Assembly: GCA_035041965.1 (NCBI GenBank)
Contig: JAPYMA010003036.1
Location: 1-64,000 of the forward strand
From: Anisakis pegreffii
Lineage: Eukaryota > Nematoda > Chromadorea > Rhabditida > Anisakidae
Length of the DNA: 64,000 nt
Direction of reading: 5' to 3'
The notes under the pieces are model-generated. The model searched no databases. It saw only the letters and a program-made list of their open reading frames with translations, and was not told where the DNA came from. A program made the position numbers and the translations under genes. Positions 36,925 through 50,900 of the stretch are shown here, piece after piece (position 1 is the first letter of the stretch; each line of letters opens with the position of its first letter).

Positions 36925-39900
36925 TATAATTCAAATATATTGCTTAGGTTCCACTCAAAACGGAGGCCTTTATCTGATCGGAAGTCGACGATCGGCAACG
37001 AACACAGTAGCAGCGATGCTGCTGCTCACGTGATTTGTGATTAAGATTGATGCATTTCTTGGAAACACTCAAGTTTCACTCCAAACAACCTGCAATGCTA
37101 GTAGATTGACATGAAATGTCAGTTTCTTCGCGCTGGTACGTGAGCTTTTCGACGTTTGAACTGCTGCTATCAAGCAAAACTTGAACTCATCAAAATAATT
37201 CCAAACACATAAGTCAGTTGGCTCAAACTAGCATAACATTTCTACCCAAAAGTTGTTCGATAATTAGTGTAGGGCAAACCAACGTGATACTTCTTTGGTT
37301 GCGAAAATAATAGGCAGTAATTGGACAGCACGAAAAAAAAACTAGGAGAGGCAACCTAAATCGATAGTTTATAAATGCTGAAAACGGTTGATTGGGGCTT
37401 CCGCAAGACTCGGGCTCTCTCGTTTAATTAAAGTATTCAGCCAGAATCAATACCAAATTTACGACCTATCATTCACTTTTCAATATCATATTAGCCGCAG
37501 ATCTATCGGCTCGGCGTATGAATTCAAAATGATATATGATAATAATAATAATGTGGGTGATAATAATAATGTGGCTTGGAAATGGAACACATGTCTTAAA
37601 TCAAAGAAATCCGTGTTTATATGTGTAGCTGCGAATGCTAGAACAAGATTTGCTTTGTTACTGCTAGAAGATGATCATAGGACCACTCAGGGATTTGCCG
37701 AAGAAATGAAATATCCTGAATTATATGCATATACACATGATTATGCATGTTTTATAGAATAGCATTTAAGTGCAAGTGAAATATGTTAGAGGATCAAAGT
37801 GGATTGGTATTTGAACAAGAAAAATATCGCACATAATGTCGTAACGACTTGTGATTAATTGTTGGCCAAAGAATTGCTGTTGTATTTAAAACATAACTAA
37901 AGTGGATTGATCCGTGACTGATTCCCTTAATCTCATACGGACCAATATTCGTGTAAACATACGACGAACCAATATTCGTATAAGACTCAATTGGTCTTAA
38001 GTTGGTTATGTTCAGTTCTATCGACCTGCTGAACCTTTATGCTCATTTTTTTCATAATATGATCAACTCAATCGAACAAACTTCTTAATCATTTTCTAGA
38101 GCTTAGTTTTCTCGGTCTATAAATATTCATTTTGTGTATTCCATCAGACGACGACCACGCGTCCATTCGTCGCAGCATGTGAACGATTTCGCTTATGTGA
38201 AGGCTCAGACAAACACCCACTATAATGCACTTTGAGGTGAAACCTCACAACAATCGTTCCAGTCAGTAATAACTACAATGGCTGAATAACACACGTTCAA
38301 TATCTTCAGCAATCGATCACGTTATTAGTTCCTATCGCTCAATAGACCTCAAAAATTATGAATTCATTGTTACTGTGAATGAGCACAATAGAGAAAACAT
38401 CATCTGTTGCGTACTTACTTACACGGGAATATAAGATTGTAACCGTTTGCACGGTGCAAAAGGATGTATTTTGAGCTAACAAGAATAAGAGAAAGGAGAA
38501 TGGAAACATTAGAATAGATATCGAATAATCGCATCTCTATTCGCTACCAGCAAATAGCAAAGAATACGCAGAAACAACATATGAATTTCTTAGTCTTCTA
38601 TCTCATATTTGTTGCCATCTTTAACACAACCCGACATTCTATCGAACGCCTGGAAGCGATTCACAGTGTCCAACAAGAAGCAAATTTTCGTCAAGCTAAA
38701 ATGAAACAAGAACACCAAAAAAAAAGAAAGATCCGATAGAGAACGATAGACACAATAAGCAAGCACTGACTACAGGAAAATCTAATATGAATGAATTTAA
38801 ACAATATGCGCAGGAGAATAATTTTTTCCTGTATGAATGTAAGGTCATTATATAAAAGCGGTAGGGAAGCATTCACATTCTCATGCCACATACAGGCTCA
38901 TATTTGTTCATAATTGAATGGTGAAGCTGTCAACATAATGACTCTCGAACAGGACACGTCGAGCTTATGAAATCTGCTCGGAGTAAGCACCAGCTACTTT
39001 TTAAAAAAATCATTGACATGAGACAGAACAATATGCTCGTTTGCATCTCTCGTACGAAACAAAGAATTGCATTTGACAGTGGTTTATGAGGCCATGAGTT
39101 GTCTGCTGCTGCTGCTGCATATCAATAGGCAAGCAGCAGCAATTTTCGATACCGATTTGTTTCCGTTGCAGAATCAGAGCCAACAGCAAGCAATAAGTGG
39201 AAGGATTTTTTTCTGTCGAACGAAGCATCCGTACGTATCATACAGTTGTATAGCTCACCAGAAGCAATTGAGCAATCTGCCAATCTATCCTGTACCTGGC
39301 CGCATTGAGCTGCTGTATCTACTCTCGAATGCAAACAACACAAAGTGAAGGAACTGAAACAGACAAACGCATCAATGATGCGTCACACTAAGAGGAAGCA
39401 TCTTTAACACACATGATAAAGCATAAAGATAAAGCATGAATGAGTGAATAAATGTGTTTGAAATCTTATGGAAAGCGTTTGAAACAAAGAGTAAATTCAG
39501 CATGCGAAGGCAGTAAGCGATCCATCTTGAAGGTCGCTGGAAAAAGATAATCTCTTTTGTTCATTTGCAATGAACTTGTTTTGGAACGTAATTCATTCAG
39601 TCACAAATTGAATTTCATTCCCAATGCTATTTTCTCCAAAAATGTCCACACTAGATCTCCTCACATTTCCTTCAATTTTCGTGCGCAATTTAAACTGAAC
39701 TGTCAGAAATGGGACGATACATTGCATGCTTGGCGCAGTTAGTTCAAAAGTTTTCAAATCTGATGTCAAACTTGGCTATGATCAGTTCAAGATCTTCTCA
39801 TCTCAGCAAATCATCTGGAATGATACGTTTGAAGTGGGATAGCTACCTGAGCGACCACAGAAAACGTTTGGTATGCAACGAAATCATAAAGGTAATCACA

Positions 39901-42900
39901 CTTGAGAAAAATCCTCATACGCATGTCTCACTCGATGCAGTGATAACTGACAACTTAAAGAGCCATTAATTTGATCAGCCACTTTGATCGTGACGAAATG
40001 TGATGACTCATGGACGGAGGTAAACAACTGAAGTACACGAATTTATTTTATATCCATTGATATTTATTTGCTCACATCGATTAATTCGTTTCATAACTCC
40101 CATCAAAAAAGAGTTCGCTCGATGATTCAGTATATCAACAATGAGTTGTTAGTCAGTTTCTCTCACTTTCTTCAGTTATATTCTTAGACGTCTGAACATC
40201 GCGTAATGAGCAAAGCTGCGAAGAAGATAAAGTAATGATCAATCATGCAAACAAAATCGCCAGTGCAAACAATTGAGCGTGGCAATACTTGATAATTCGC
40301 TAGTGTTGTGGACGAGTTAAAATTGAACGAAATGAAGTTTCGTAAGATAACAGAAAATGCGATCAAATGATGACAACTTAACTAGAATGTGGATAAAAAA
40401 TCAAGCGATTATCGTAAACGTGATCAAACTGTTATGATCGAGCTTGTTTTAGATGGATTCAATCACTTATAGCATTGTATAGCGATTTAATTCAATACCG
40501 CGTCTAACTTTGCGATAGGCTTTTGCAGTGGCTAATCCGACTGGTTTTCGGCATACACAAACACACCTTTAGCAGCGTTGTCACCGATGCAACAGCTGAT
40601 GATTTCGTTTTCATTTGTTTTCAATGCTATTTTCTCCCAAATGACAATGATCCAATGATGAAATCACAATGACGATGATCCAATTTTGTTCATTTGCAAC
40701 AACAAAACTGTGAACAATCAAGAGTGCTTGAAACACACTTCAAGTGCACAAACTTGAGTGCATCCCTGTGTTAATTATTCATTGTCCCACCGAAATGACA
40801 CCATTTGAAGAAGGAAATGAGCACTCGTAAAACAGAATGAGTGAAAAATTGTTGTAAGATCATATAGTAGCATTAGGAGTGGAAAAAAGGACGTAAGAAG
40901 TCGTTCTCCGAAACGTAAGAAGCACTGTGAGCTCACCAAAAAATTGGTATGAGTGCCATTGAGAACCATGATGATTTGATGGAACCAAGGAATGATTCAT
41001 GCCTGGCATCATTAAATCAATGGAGGAGGTGAGTTGAAAAAATTCTCCGTCGTTAAATCCTACTTTATTACCTGGATTGGCCAGGCTATCAAACGTTTAC
41101 GACGTTGCCAGCCACAATGCTCACGTTTCCGTGCGCATTGTTTTAGCCTCAATTTACGCCACCCCGCTCGCCAGGCGAGCAGGCCAATCGAGTAAATAAT
41201 TAGTCGCCGTGAATACTTTGCATAATTAAACGCAGTCAAATACCAATTCGATAAATAATCATTACTCTAATGAAATAAGTTGACGAATGACGAAACCACC
41301 ATTCGATGTTCAAGTAATAATTAATAAATTCCGTATATAAAGTAGGATTTCAATGTAGTGAAATCCTACTTTATATACGGAATTGTCTTCAGATTGAGAA
41401 TGGATAAGAACAAATAGCACTATCAAGGTGAAGGTCGTTGATGCAGATCGGTTGATATCGGTTCATGCTCGCATTCGTCAGATCAGCAACTTATATGCAT
41501 GCACGAGCATGAACCAAACAATCAATAGGTTAGGTAGGTATCATCAATACTATGAATCAAAAATTATCAGTAATGCAAGCAGTAATGTAACGCAAATTAT
41601 CATTATCAATAAAAATTACCAATAATTATCACTAATGCAATGAACAGCATGAGTGGATACTTCGAGTGGTGCCATTGATTTTCTGTTAGATGCTTGATAA
41701 GAGCAAGCTGCTTACTGTTAGTTCAAAGTCTTAGCAAAGTATGCTGCTGAAACAACCGACTAGAAGGATAACAAGTTGTCTATCGCATACGTTAATGAGT
41801 AGACGTATTGATGCGATGAACAATTTGGTTTGCATGCTTTCATCACTAAGAATTGGTTGATGTTATCTGCATAAAGCATCCGAAAACTGTTGTGCAAATA
41901 CAGAAAGTTGCATGCCAGCGGTATCACTCCGGATCATGCACACACTGAAAAAGCAAACAAACGCATTCGGTATGTTTACTTGATGACAGATAATATGGAC
42001 AATAAAAGTGAGGCGATGTCATTTGCATCAATATTGAATTCGGCTTATTCTCACCGAACAAATAATGGGATCTTCATGATACCATTAACGGCATTGATTT
42101 AGATTGTTATGAGAGATCAATATTCGCTAGTTTACAGACACCACTTACAGCGCCAATGAATGGTAACAAAACGCTCTCCTGAAGCAAAAAACGTCCATAA
42201 GATGAAACGTTCAGTTGGAAACATGTAAAGTGATTTGAGGCCACATTTGCTTATAGGAAGAAATGCTTGATTAGAGCATACATGCACTATCCTCTCAGGA
42301 ACGAAATCATAGACTACTAATCCGAGCCAGTCATCCATTATGCCACTTAATTGCTCATCATTAGAAAAATCTTGTTCAGAAAGAAGGTAATTTACAGAAT
42401 CATTTGTATGCTGTGCCAAGCAATGAAATGTGGAAGAGAAATTGAAATGAGTGTACATACTCGTTTCTTCATTTTGAATGGTGTGAAAGGGTTGAAGCTT
42501 ATGCATTCTTCAGGCAAAAATCAGTCGGCAGCACCGCAATATCAACGCTGCTTATGAGTGTGAGCGTTGATAGCAACAAAGCTGGAAATTCAAAACACTT
42601 GAGCGAAAATGCACTTGATCAGCATTAATACGCCATCTGAATGATCGTATCAATTTGATAGCACGTGATCACTAAACTGATTGCGGCTGATCATTCACCG
42701 TTGCATCGCACAATGTTTTCAATGGGTGATCTAATCATTGCATATGGCTTACAGGTGCCTCCGAGCTTGTAAAAAGATACGTTTCACTCATTAATATTTA
42801 TTTGATGTGAATTTAAGACGAACTGCTTAAATTCACGATTTTATTGGCGATAATGCAACTTGAGGCAAACAGAACGATTGTGAATCAGAAGTGGAACGTT

Positions 42901-44331
42901 CCCACTAATTATAAGAAAAATGCTGAACGGAATCCCAAATTTTTAGAACCTTTTTTGCAAGACTTAATTGTTCGTACCTCTGTTTCGGTGGCAATATTGA
43001 ACACCTTAACAACTAATGTAATCAGTGTTATTTTTGCGTACCTATTACGCATTTTACAAATTCACCGAACGTACCGTCTAAAAAAGAATACCATAATAAC
43101 AGAGCAAGAGGTCAGTGTGGTATGAAAAGACAAATGCATTATTAAATTAACTCAATGTGCTACACATCGAGGAAATATTGAGTGCTACACATCATCAACC
43201 AATTTCTGAGTTTTCGAAAACAACAGTGAAAACAAATGCATTATTAATGTAACTCATAAGGCAAACAGGTTTCCAAACAAGGAAAGAACTACTACATACC
43301 TGGAGACAATCTGTAATTAACGCAACTGACTGATGATCGATGCAGGAACGAAATTACTCATTTCATTCAAAAATGGTACCAACGAGATAGTAAGACGTGG
43401 TCAGTAATATCTTTCAGTGATACTCAGAAGCTGAACATTCATATCTGAGTGAATTAAGCAATCTCAATAGCTTGCCCAATCTGTAGCCGATATTACGTCA
43501 ATGAATCACTAAAAATGGTCATACAGAATTGTAGCAATGGTTCTCTAACAGTGCCTCCTGATGAAATGAGAAAAATACCATACGAGGCAACGCAATAAAC
43601 GGCTTTCCTTCGTTCAGCGTACAGCATATAACGAAAGTGAATTTTGACAGTTCTTTGAAAACATAATTATAGGGTGGTGCCTGACGGCCCTATCGGATTG
43701 TTCAGAAATGTGGCCTCAAATGTTTGATGGGTTTAACTTATGCGTGAAACTAGTTATCAAAAACCGGCTCTTACATTTGTTATTCATTTAATCCTGCGTA
43801 TCTGAATTCATCTATAACTAAACATCGCTTCGCGCATGTGACAACAAAGCTACACATTGGTAACGAATAATATCAGTGGCCGAATAACGGTTGCCATTTT
43901 AATGTGATCAAGTAATAGAGCTCCATCCCCATCAAAATTAGAAGTATTCGTTGTGCGCACAATGAGGGTCACAACTTTGTTACAGGCATAAAAGGTGTTG
44001 AAGTGAATACTCCACAATATCCTTTAGCTTAGCGACTGAGTTTTGCAACAGCTTTAAAAAGGATGTTGAAGGCTGGGAATTTACCGGTAATATTTCAGCA
44101 CAAAATCTGAATCAAGGAAGAAAGCCGTTTCATCAGCATCGTATCAACTGATGCAAGTAAAGAAATTCTGGAATGTAAACTGTTATGACAAGAAAGCTGC
44201 TATGAATGTGGTAGAAATTCAACTTTATCGAAGGTACACGTAACGAGAGGAACTGAAGTGAAGCACGGTTGGTACAATCACAGCGTTTGAGTGAATATGT
44301 ATATGGATGGGAAACATCGTGAAGATATCTA
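36925..44331. other. Intergenic region between exchanger and K+ channel
   Basis: About 7.4 kb upstream of the exchanger start and downstream of the channel stop, both on the minus strand, so it should contain the exchanger promoter and 5' UTR. No coding exon could be supported. An open frame at 37388-37762 is built partly on AAT repeats and matches nothing I know. AAT repeats occur near 37549-37575, a CTG run near 39105, and a transposon-like element at 41055-41384. Confidence 0.55.
41055..41384. mobile_element. MITE-like element with 13-bp terminal inverted repeats and foldback end
   Basis: AAATCCTACTTTA at 41055-41067 is the exact reverse complement of 41338-41350, bounding about 296 bases. 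The right end continues as a perfect hairpin: the 26-base arm at 41327-41352 pairs with 41359-41384 around a 6-base loop, so the terminus is present once more in inverted form. The interior has two smaller palindromes near the left side: CCTGG..CCAGG at about 41081-41095, and GCTCGCC-A-GGCGAGC at about 41168-41182. It has no coding capacity. The target-site duplication is unclear. I read it as a non-autonomous DNA transposon with a duplicated or partly nested terminus. Confidence 0.65.
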
Positions 44332-47300
44332 TCATTCGCCGGTATTGTAAATGTAGAATTTCTCTGGAGAACTACGTGGTTGTTCTTCTTGCAAAGGTTT
44401 CAACCTTTCAAGCTCATCCAATTGCTTAACTTTATCAGTTTGAACCTCCTCGGTTTCACGATCCCATCTTGTTTGACAGTCTCCGTTACGCATCCTTGCC
44501 CTCGCCTCGTAGCGATCGTTCAACAACTTCTTCCTTCAGTCAAATACAACATCACGTAAATAATCAAAATTCACAGTTGCATTCCCAGAAGATGCACACA
44601 GATCGACAAATGACTTGCAACGCGATCAACTGAATCTATCGCACTGTATAATAGATTCCGGCATATAATTAAACCTGTTCACGTTTGAACCTGATCTAAC
44701 TTTTCTAATTGTGTTGAAACATACAGGAAAAACGATTTCAAACTTTTCTGACAAAATTTCCACTTCGGATCAAAATACTGACAATTTCATTGGTTGATCA
44801 GAGTGTGTTTTTGCGATCGACCACTTTCGCAGGCAAACCTCAATGAGTTGCGCCTTATTCGGCTGCTGGCTCTTCACAAATGAGTCGTGCAATCAGTGAA
44901 GCAATCATAAGCGGTGAATTCAAAAGTTTTAAATGAGAATAATAGTGATATTAAGGCAATCTGTAATATCCTCACTCACTGATGTTTGCTCATGAAGATC
45001 ATAAGCAAGCGATCGGTGCCGTGGATGTTCTTTTGCTTGTAATCACTTATAAAGTCCTTTTCTTCAACCTTGCCCTGAACGCCTAAAATCAGGTGTGAAA
45101 TGATCAAGTTCAAATTACCTGCCAAAAATAACAGCTTCAAAAATAACTCATCGATATCTATTCGCCCGATGACTATCTGAAGCTCAGAAAAAATGTGAAG
45201 CGTTACGATTGCCAATATTCTTGCACAGGCTAGCTGTGATTGCTGAAAAGCAGCGTAAAAGCCGCCTGGCTTGTATATTCTTGAGATACAGCCAACGAAA
45301 CACATCCCGCGCCGACATGGACAAAACACCCCAATTCGACTCTCAAACTTCAATGTGCTGAACAAACCTTTTTCAACGTCTTCATCAGTTTTTAGTTTTC
45401 CTTCAACAGTCGTCTCATCAGGCGTTTCCTTTGCTGCACTCTGATCTGGAAACAGCAATCATGAATTACCCATTGTAATGAACCTCTCAATTTTTTAGTA
45501 CTGATCTTTCGTTGAGCTGTGCTGAGATTGAACACAATGAATGCTCGAATTATTTGAGTACAATGGCCTTGCTTGTGTGCTGAGTATTTTTCATTCGCAA
45601 AGAAAAAGAAATTCGAGAATAGTACACACATATGTAATGTTGATGTATATGCCTGATCAATGAAATAAGTCGTAGCTCTTATGAAGAGTGAGCTCTTACA
45701 GCTTTGAGTTCTGCTGCAAAATGCTTCACGTGCAAATCATCTTTTTAAATAACAGAAGAAAAGCGAAAATCAACATCGGCCAGCTAAATTGCAAAATGAT
45801 AGAAATGTTTGAGTTCGATCACTCAAGTAGAGCAGAACGGTTTGAACGATTCGTTTCCAAGAAAGTCGTCACTTCTCGGGCCTGTTTCAGCGGAATTTCG
45901 AGCAGTTTAAACGAACCCAATAATTTCTTTTTGAAATCACGATCGATAGAGTGCATGATTTTTGAGAACATCGATTCCAGTTGCATTTGAACAACGTTAA
46001 TCGACATCGACACAACGGACAGTCCCATGAGAATGAGAAGGAAATTGGCTACGGCTACTCGATGGTTTGGGGTCAGATCACCGAAACCTGAAACACTGTC
46101 GCCATCTCTCACCCATTATTCTTCACAGAAACGCCTAGTCGGAATCAATGATTTATGCAACAAATGCGTCATTAGTGCCCAATATTCATCAATTGATTCT
46201 CTGGAATGCTACTCGCCGGTTATTCACAGCTTCGAAACAACACGATTGCAAGCAATGATTCACTCAAAATTTGTCCACACCTAATTTTTCGTCCTTTGCT
46301 GTCAGTACATTCTCACTGTCAATTCGTTGAACAATTCAAGGAATGATAAGGAGTTAAATGTGTGGTTACAAACCGATCGTGGTTAGTGAGACGACGAAGA
46401 AATATATGGATTCGAATAGGGACCAACTCTCGAAGAAGCAGAACACTATAGCGCATATCATAACCCAAAACATAAGTAGCACAACCACTGCAGCCATTGG
46501 TATTGAGTCTTCTGCGCCATCGATCTGGCTCTCGCAATCCAGCTGAAACCGAAATTCAGTGAATGAGACGAGTGAACTTGCGGCGATGCTCCGTCTGCAC
46601 TGCAGTAGAATGGCCAATGATCGTACCAATTTCTGCTCACTTGTTGAACGCTTCGGGCGTTTTTCTTGAAGACCCATTTTGTGTTTCCAAAAACGGAACC
46701 AATAAATGGTTTTGTTGACTGCGCGATGCAAGTGCGCTTTCCACAACAGCTGCATTGCATGAAACAGCACCGAACCCCAATCGTTCAGAATTGTAATCAC
46801 TAAAGGAATGCCAGCAGCCGCATAGAACATTGTGAATATGCGGCCGCCGGTTGTCTCAGTTGCCATATCACCATATCCTGAAGGGTTGATGTTGACTAAC
46901 GCATGTGTACTCTATGAGCTCATCATGTGAATGATTGAATGTTTTTCAAAATAGAAAAGCCATTTTTAATCGCCTCGCACAGACAATTCACACATCATCA
47001 GCATAGATACTTGGATGAAGAATGTAACGGTAGGAATTTCGTGGCTCAGTTGCTATCTCTTTAAAAACCGCTATTTGATTGACAAGCTATTGTTTTCAAA
47101 TGATACCAAATAATTTTCTGAACCGCTTACGCGAATTATTTCTTACTGATTGCGAATTGTCTCATCAATCATTTTGAGTTCAAGCAGCGATGAAAATTTT
47201 AACGCAATGTTACGATAGATCGATCATATTTTCTCAAAACTTCTAATATCTGTGTTGGAAAAGAGTTGAGGGATAACTTGAAGGAGCATCTAAATCCAGA

Positions 47301-47901
47301 AAATTACTAAAGAACTCTCCTACCAATTGTAGTGTATATAGTGCCAGCATAATAAAGTCCACCCCATAACGTCCATCGTATTGGCCGATCTGTGCCATCT
47401 TGAAATTGCATTTCTTGATCGTAGTTTTCAATAATTGAATGAAGACTTTTGAATGTCATCGATGACCTCGGTCCGTAGAAAATGCGTTGATATCGCTGAA
47501 GAAAGTGATAAAGCGATTTTGCGAAACAATTTTAGCTGATGTTCACTGCAGTGAGCGTTTCCGTAATAGTGAACCGAACTCGAAACTGACAGCAAACTTG
47601 ATGTCATATCGAGTGAGAAATGGACAAGCACACAATAGTTTTCGTTTTTTTTGTATTTGTATGTGTTAATGCAATACGGAAGCGAACGTACACGTAAATC
47701 TTTGAATAGTTTTGACTTTGCCATTTCACTTCTTCGAAGTTTATCGGCTTCATCTTTCGCACGATTCGCCAATTCATTGGACTGTTCGAATGCGACGAAT
47801 GATACGGCTCCGACGAGGCTGTACAATATGAGAATGATGAGCAACAACAGGTGTTGTAGTCTCCATTCAGCGTATTTAATTATAAAGTGATTCCAGAACA
47901 T
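44332..47901 (-). CDS. Two-pore-domain K+ channel, TWK family (K2P)
   Basis: Background (leak) K+ channel of the plasma membrane, active as a dimer. Exons 5' to 3': 47901-47692, 47495-47324, 46877-46374, 46087-45917, 45445-45368, 45082-44980, 44533-44332. They total 1440 bases in frame, 479 residues. M1 lies at about 10-35 (LLLLIILILYSLVGAVSF) and is followed by an extracellular cap. Pore 1 has TTIGYGD (125-131) after WGGLYYAGTIY. M2 follows (FTMFYAAAGIPLVI), then a long basic linker, and M3 is near AAVVVLLMFWVMICAIVF. Pore 2 has TTIGFGD (293-299) after LFESIYFFVVSL. M4 ends in INVVQMQLES. The cytosolic tail is charged and includes LLMIFMSKHQKKLLNDRYEA, ending KFYIYNTGE. Each pore is interrupted by a phase-1 intron at the same Gly codon. 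The start is uncertain: the ATG at 47901 follows an acceptor-like TTGCAG, and in-frame ATGs at 47931 and 48033 give longer N-termini, so an upstream exon is possible. The individual twk number was not assigned. Confidence 0.94.
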
Positions 47902-50900
47902 TCTGCAATGCAATCGTTTCCTAGAGTACATTCGCAATTGTTCACATAACCGAAGAGCATGATTTATCGGTAGGGAGTAGCATCCATGAGCTGGTTGAGA
48001 ACATCTCACCTGCAATTCATATCCCAGCAGCAAATTGAGATTTCTACGTCAAACACTTTTTTTCATGGAAAAAACTCGCATCAACCCATTTCAAGAAAAA
48101 CAGCCTATTGTTCGAGTGGACGGGCTATCAATTGCCAGCTGACGGCAGATCAAAAATGATGAGCGGAGTGACGACATTGACAGAGGGGATAACTGCTTCC
48201 TACATAGTTTGTGAATCGCAAGTGAAAGTCACTCCGAGTTGAGTCCTTCACACTCATGGCCACTGTTTGGAGTCCTCGTGACAGAATACTTCCAGTGTGA
48301 AGGAGATATTCAGCAGCTTTTTTCGGATTACTTAAGGCCACGGTACACCTTTCGAACAATTGCATAACGTAAAAGATATTAGATAATATAAAAGATACGA
48401 TACGTCCAACATCATGTTTTTTTGCCGATTTGGAGGAGCAAATGCTTCCTGTAGACTTAAGTTTTGAGAGCACAAAAAAGCAAAATATGAACTGATTAGT
48501 AGGCAATTAGGCTAGTTTACGCAGGTTGATAGTTCATCGTTGCGAATTATCGTCTAGGAATTATTTAGCGAGTGAAGAATAGAACAAAGAACTGAAACGA
48601 AAATCGGAAGGAACACAAACTTCAAACTATGTTAATGATAAAAAGCGTCGATCGATGCAGATTGGTGCACGTTTTTAAAAGAAACTTTCGAAAGGAAGGA
48701 AATCGAATGGTTCTCTGGAACAATTAATTTGCGCGTATCATTCACAAATGTGTAACAGCTGACGCATTTCTAATAGCTGTCATGCAACTCATATCAGCTA
48801 TCATCAAGACAGTACCCATCCGAGAGTGTAAGACAAGCGTTCAGGTGAATGCAATGAAAATTAAATTACTGCTCCGATAACTGGAATGCAAATAAACAAA
48901 CGAAGTGCAATTATGCAGACATCAGATGCAGACCAAATTAATGCAGACAAAAAACGTGCAATTAATGCCCCTAAAGTGCTGAAGCACTTAATTGCTTACC
49001 TATCGCAAATACAAAAGTTCAGCTGAATCAAAACTTCAAGCCTACAATTTCAAGCCTGCTTCTGATGATTACCGATCAAACAGATACATAGAAGATCTAA
49101 TCGTAAGTGAATCGTTGACAATGCTGAACAAGTGATTCAGTGAGCAAATATCAAAACGGTTATTGATAAACTCGTCAGCAAACCTGGTTTCGCCGATGAG
49201 TGAATGAATCATGTTTTATCGTTGATTCGTCGACACCCAGAAATCATAAAAAGGACCATCCGAACGCAACACAACGACAAGAACTTCTTCACATTGATAC
49301 TGGTATCACTTCACACGAGTTCTTTCACGAATCACCGGCTTATTCAAACACTGAAACTCAGCAGCCATTCATTTGGAAAGTTTTATGCTTGTTCATTCGG
49401 TTTCGTGAATCCTTCAACAAGGTCATTACCTAGTTGCGGGATTCATTCATTGAAAGTTTACTTTGCCGAGGATAATCATAATACGCTATATGCACAAAAA
49501 GCGATCCGTAGTCACTTCAGCATGCTAAATGTTTTCAGTCAGGCAAAGGACCGTTCTCAGCAACTGGAACAGTTAATTGTAAGTGTAACTTTGGAATGCA
49601 CTATATATCAGGTATCATAACGAAAAGCTAATCGAATGTTCGCTTGCAACTTCGCTTGCAATCGAAAATTTGCAACTTCGCTATTTCAACGCAAGAAAAT
49701 AGAATTCATTGAAGCAACCAGTAGAACCAGATTACAGTTGCATTAGATTTGCTTAGATTTGGGTGAAATTCGCAGAAAAACCAGCGTGCTTCCGTAAAAT
49801 TTAAATAAGTGGAAGGTATCCTTTTGCTTCGAAAATTACACGCTTAGCCACCTATAATTAGTCTTTAACAATGGTAATTAAACAATGAGAGCAAGGCAAT
49901 TTGTCGATGGGAGCAGCTGACCGACCGGTCAGTGACAAGTTGAATCTCTGAATTGAACCGAATATTCATGTATGTTCAAAAACACAGGTCGGAACAGTTG
50001 TGCATAAGGTGTTGATGGAGTTGTCAATTGTTCACTACATCAAAAAGGTTCATACATTTGCTTCGCGTTCTCTTAAAATCACTTTCTGCAATCCAGCAAT
50101 TTCGAACTGGACTGCGGAAATTTTTTTTTCTTCAAATGATACCGTTACATTAAGCAGAAAAAAATTTGATTGAACGTGTTAACAAGCTGTTTTACAAGTT
50201 GTTATGCAAAAACTTGTGCAGAGTTTTTTTTAAGCGTAAAACATCAACACTTCAGATTAATCATTACACCTCGACTGAAATGGAAACGTTCCGAACAACG
50301 ATAGAACATCATTATCAGCACTGAAAAAGCGCCAGCTGCCTGTTCGAATACATCTTGGTCCGATTTGAGTAGTGATGAGTTGATGTCCATTCGAGTTTTT
50401 ATCTTTACTAAGATTGTTCGGACATTGCAGGATTTTCGGGACTTTCTCAATTCCTAAAACTTCCTGTTCTTGTTATAAACACTTACTAGGGTACTACTGA
50501 GATCATAACTGAATGACACTGTAACGGTTCACCTAATTCCGCAGCTGCACTCTAGAATTCAACGTGAATTGTGTGATCTGTCTGTGAGTCCCCCAGTATG
50601 ATTGGAGACCTCATGGCTACACTCTCGTGCCCTGTTTAAATGCGATATCGTGCAGTTTCAATAGGATTTCAAACCTGCGAAATCTGTGAAATCTGTGAAT
50701 CGCAATATCTTTTCCTGCTGACAACATTCGAGTAGGCAATAAAATTGAGAAAATGCGAAGATAAAATTGAAATGTTGTAAATTCCATTTGGCTGCTGGTA
50801 GTCCATAAAATATTGTTAATATTTAATGCATACTTGCGATTAATGCTGATTTTATGGTGCATATAACAAGCTGGCTGTTCAGTTGTTAACATAAGTGGAT

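Noticed and set aside
37388..37762. A 124-codon open frame with Asn runs
   Set aside because: The Asn runs come from AAT repeats, there is no known motif, and no splice or start context supports it.
48150..48506. Possible upstream exon of the K+ channel on the minus strand
   Set aside because: The frame has no TWK-like sequence and no clear donor that fits the phase of the first channel exon.
49204..49620. A 138-codon open frame
   Set aside because: No recognisable motif, low-complexity composition typical of chance frames, and no neighbouring exon in phase.
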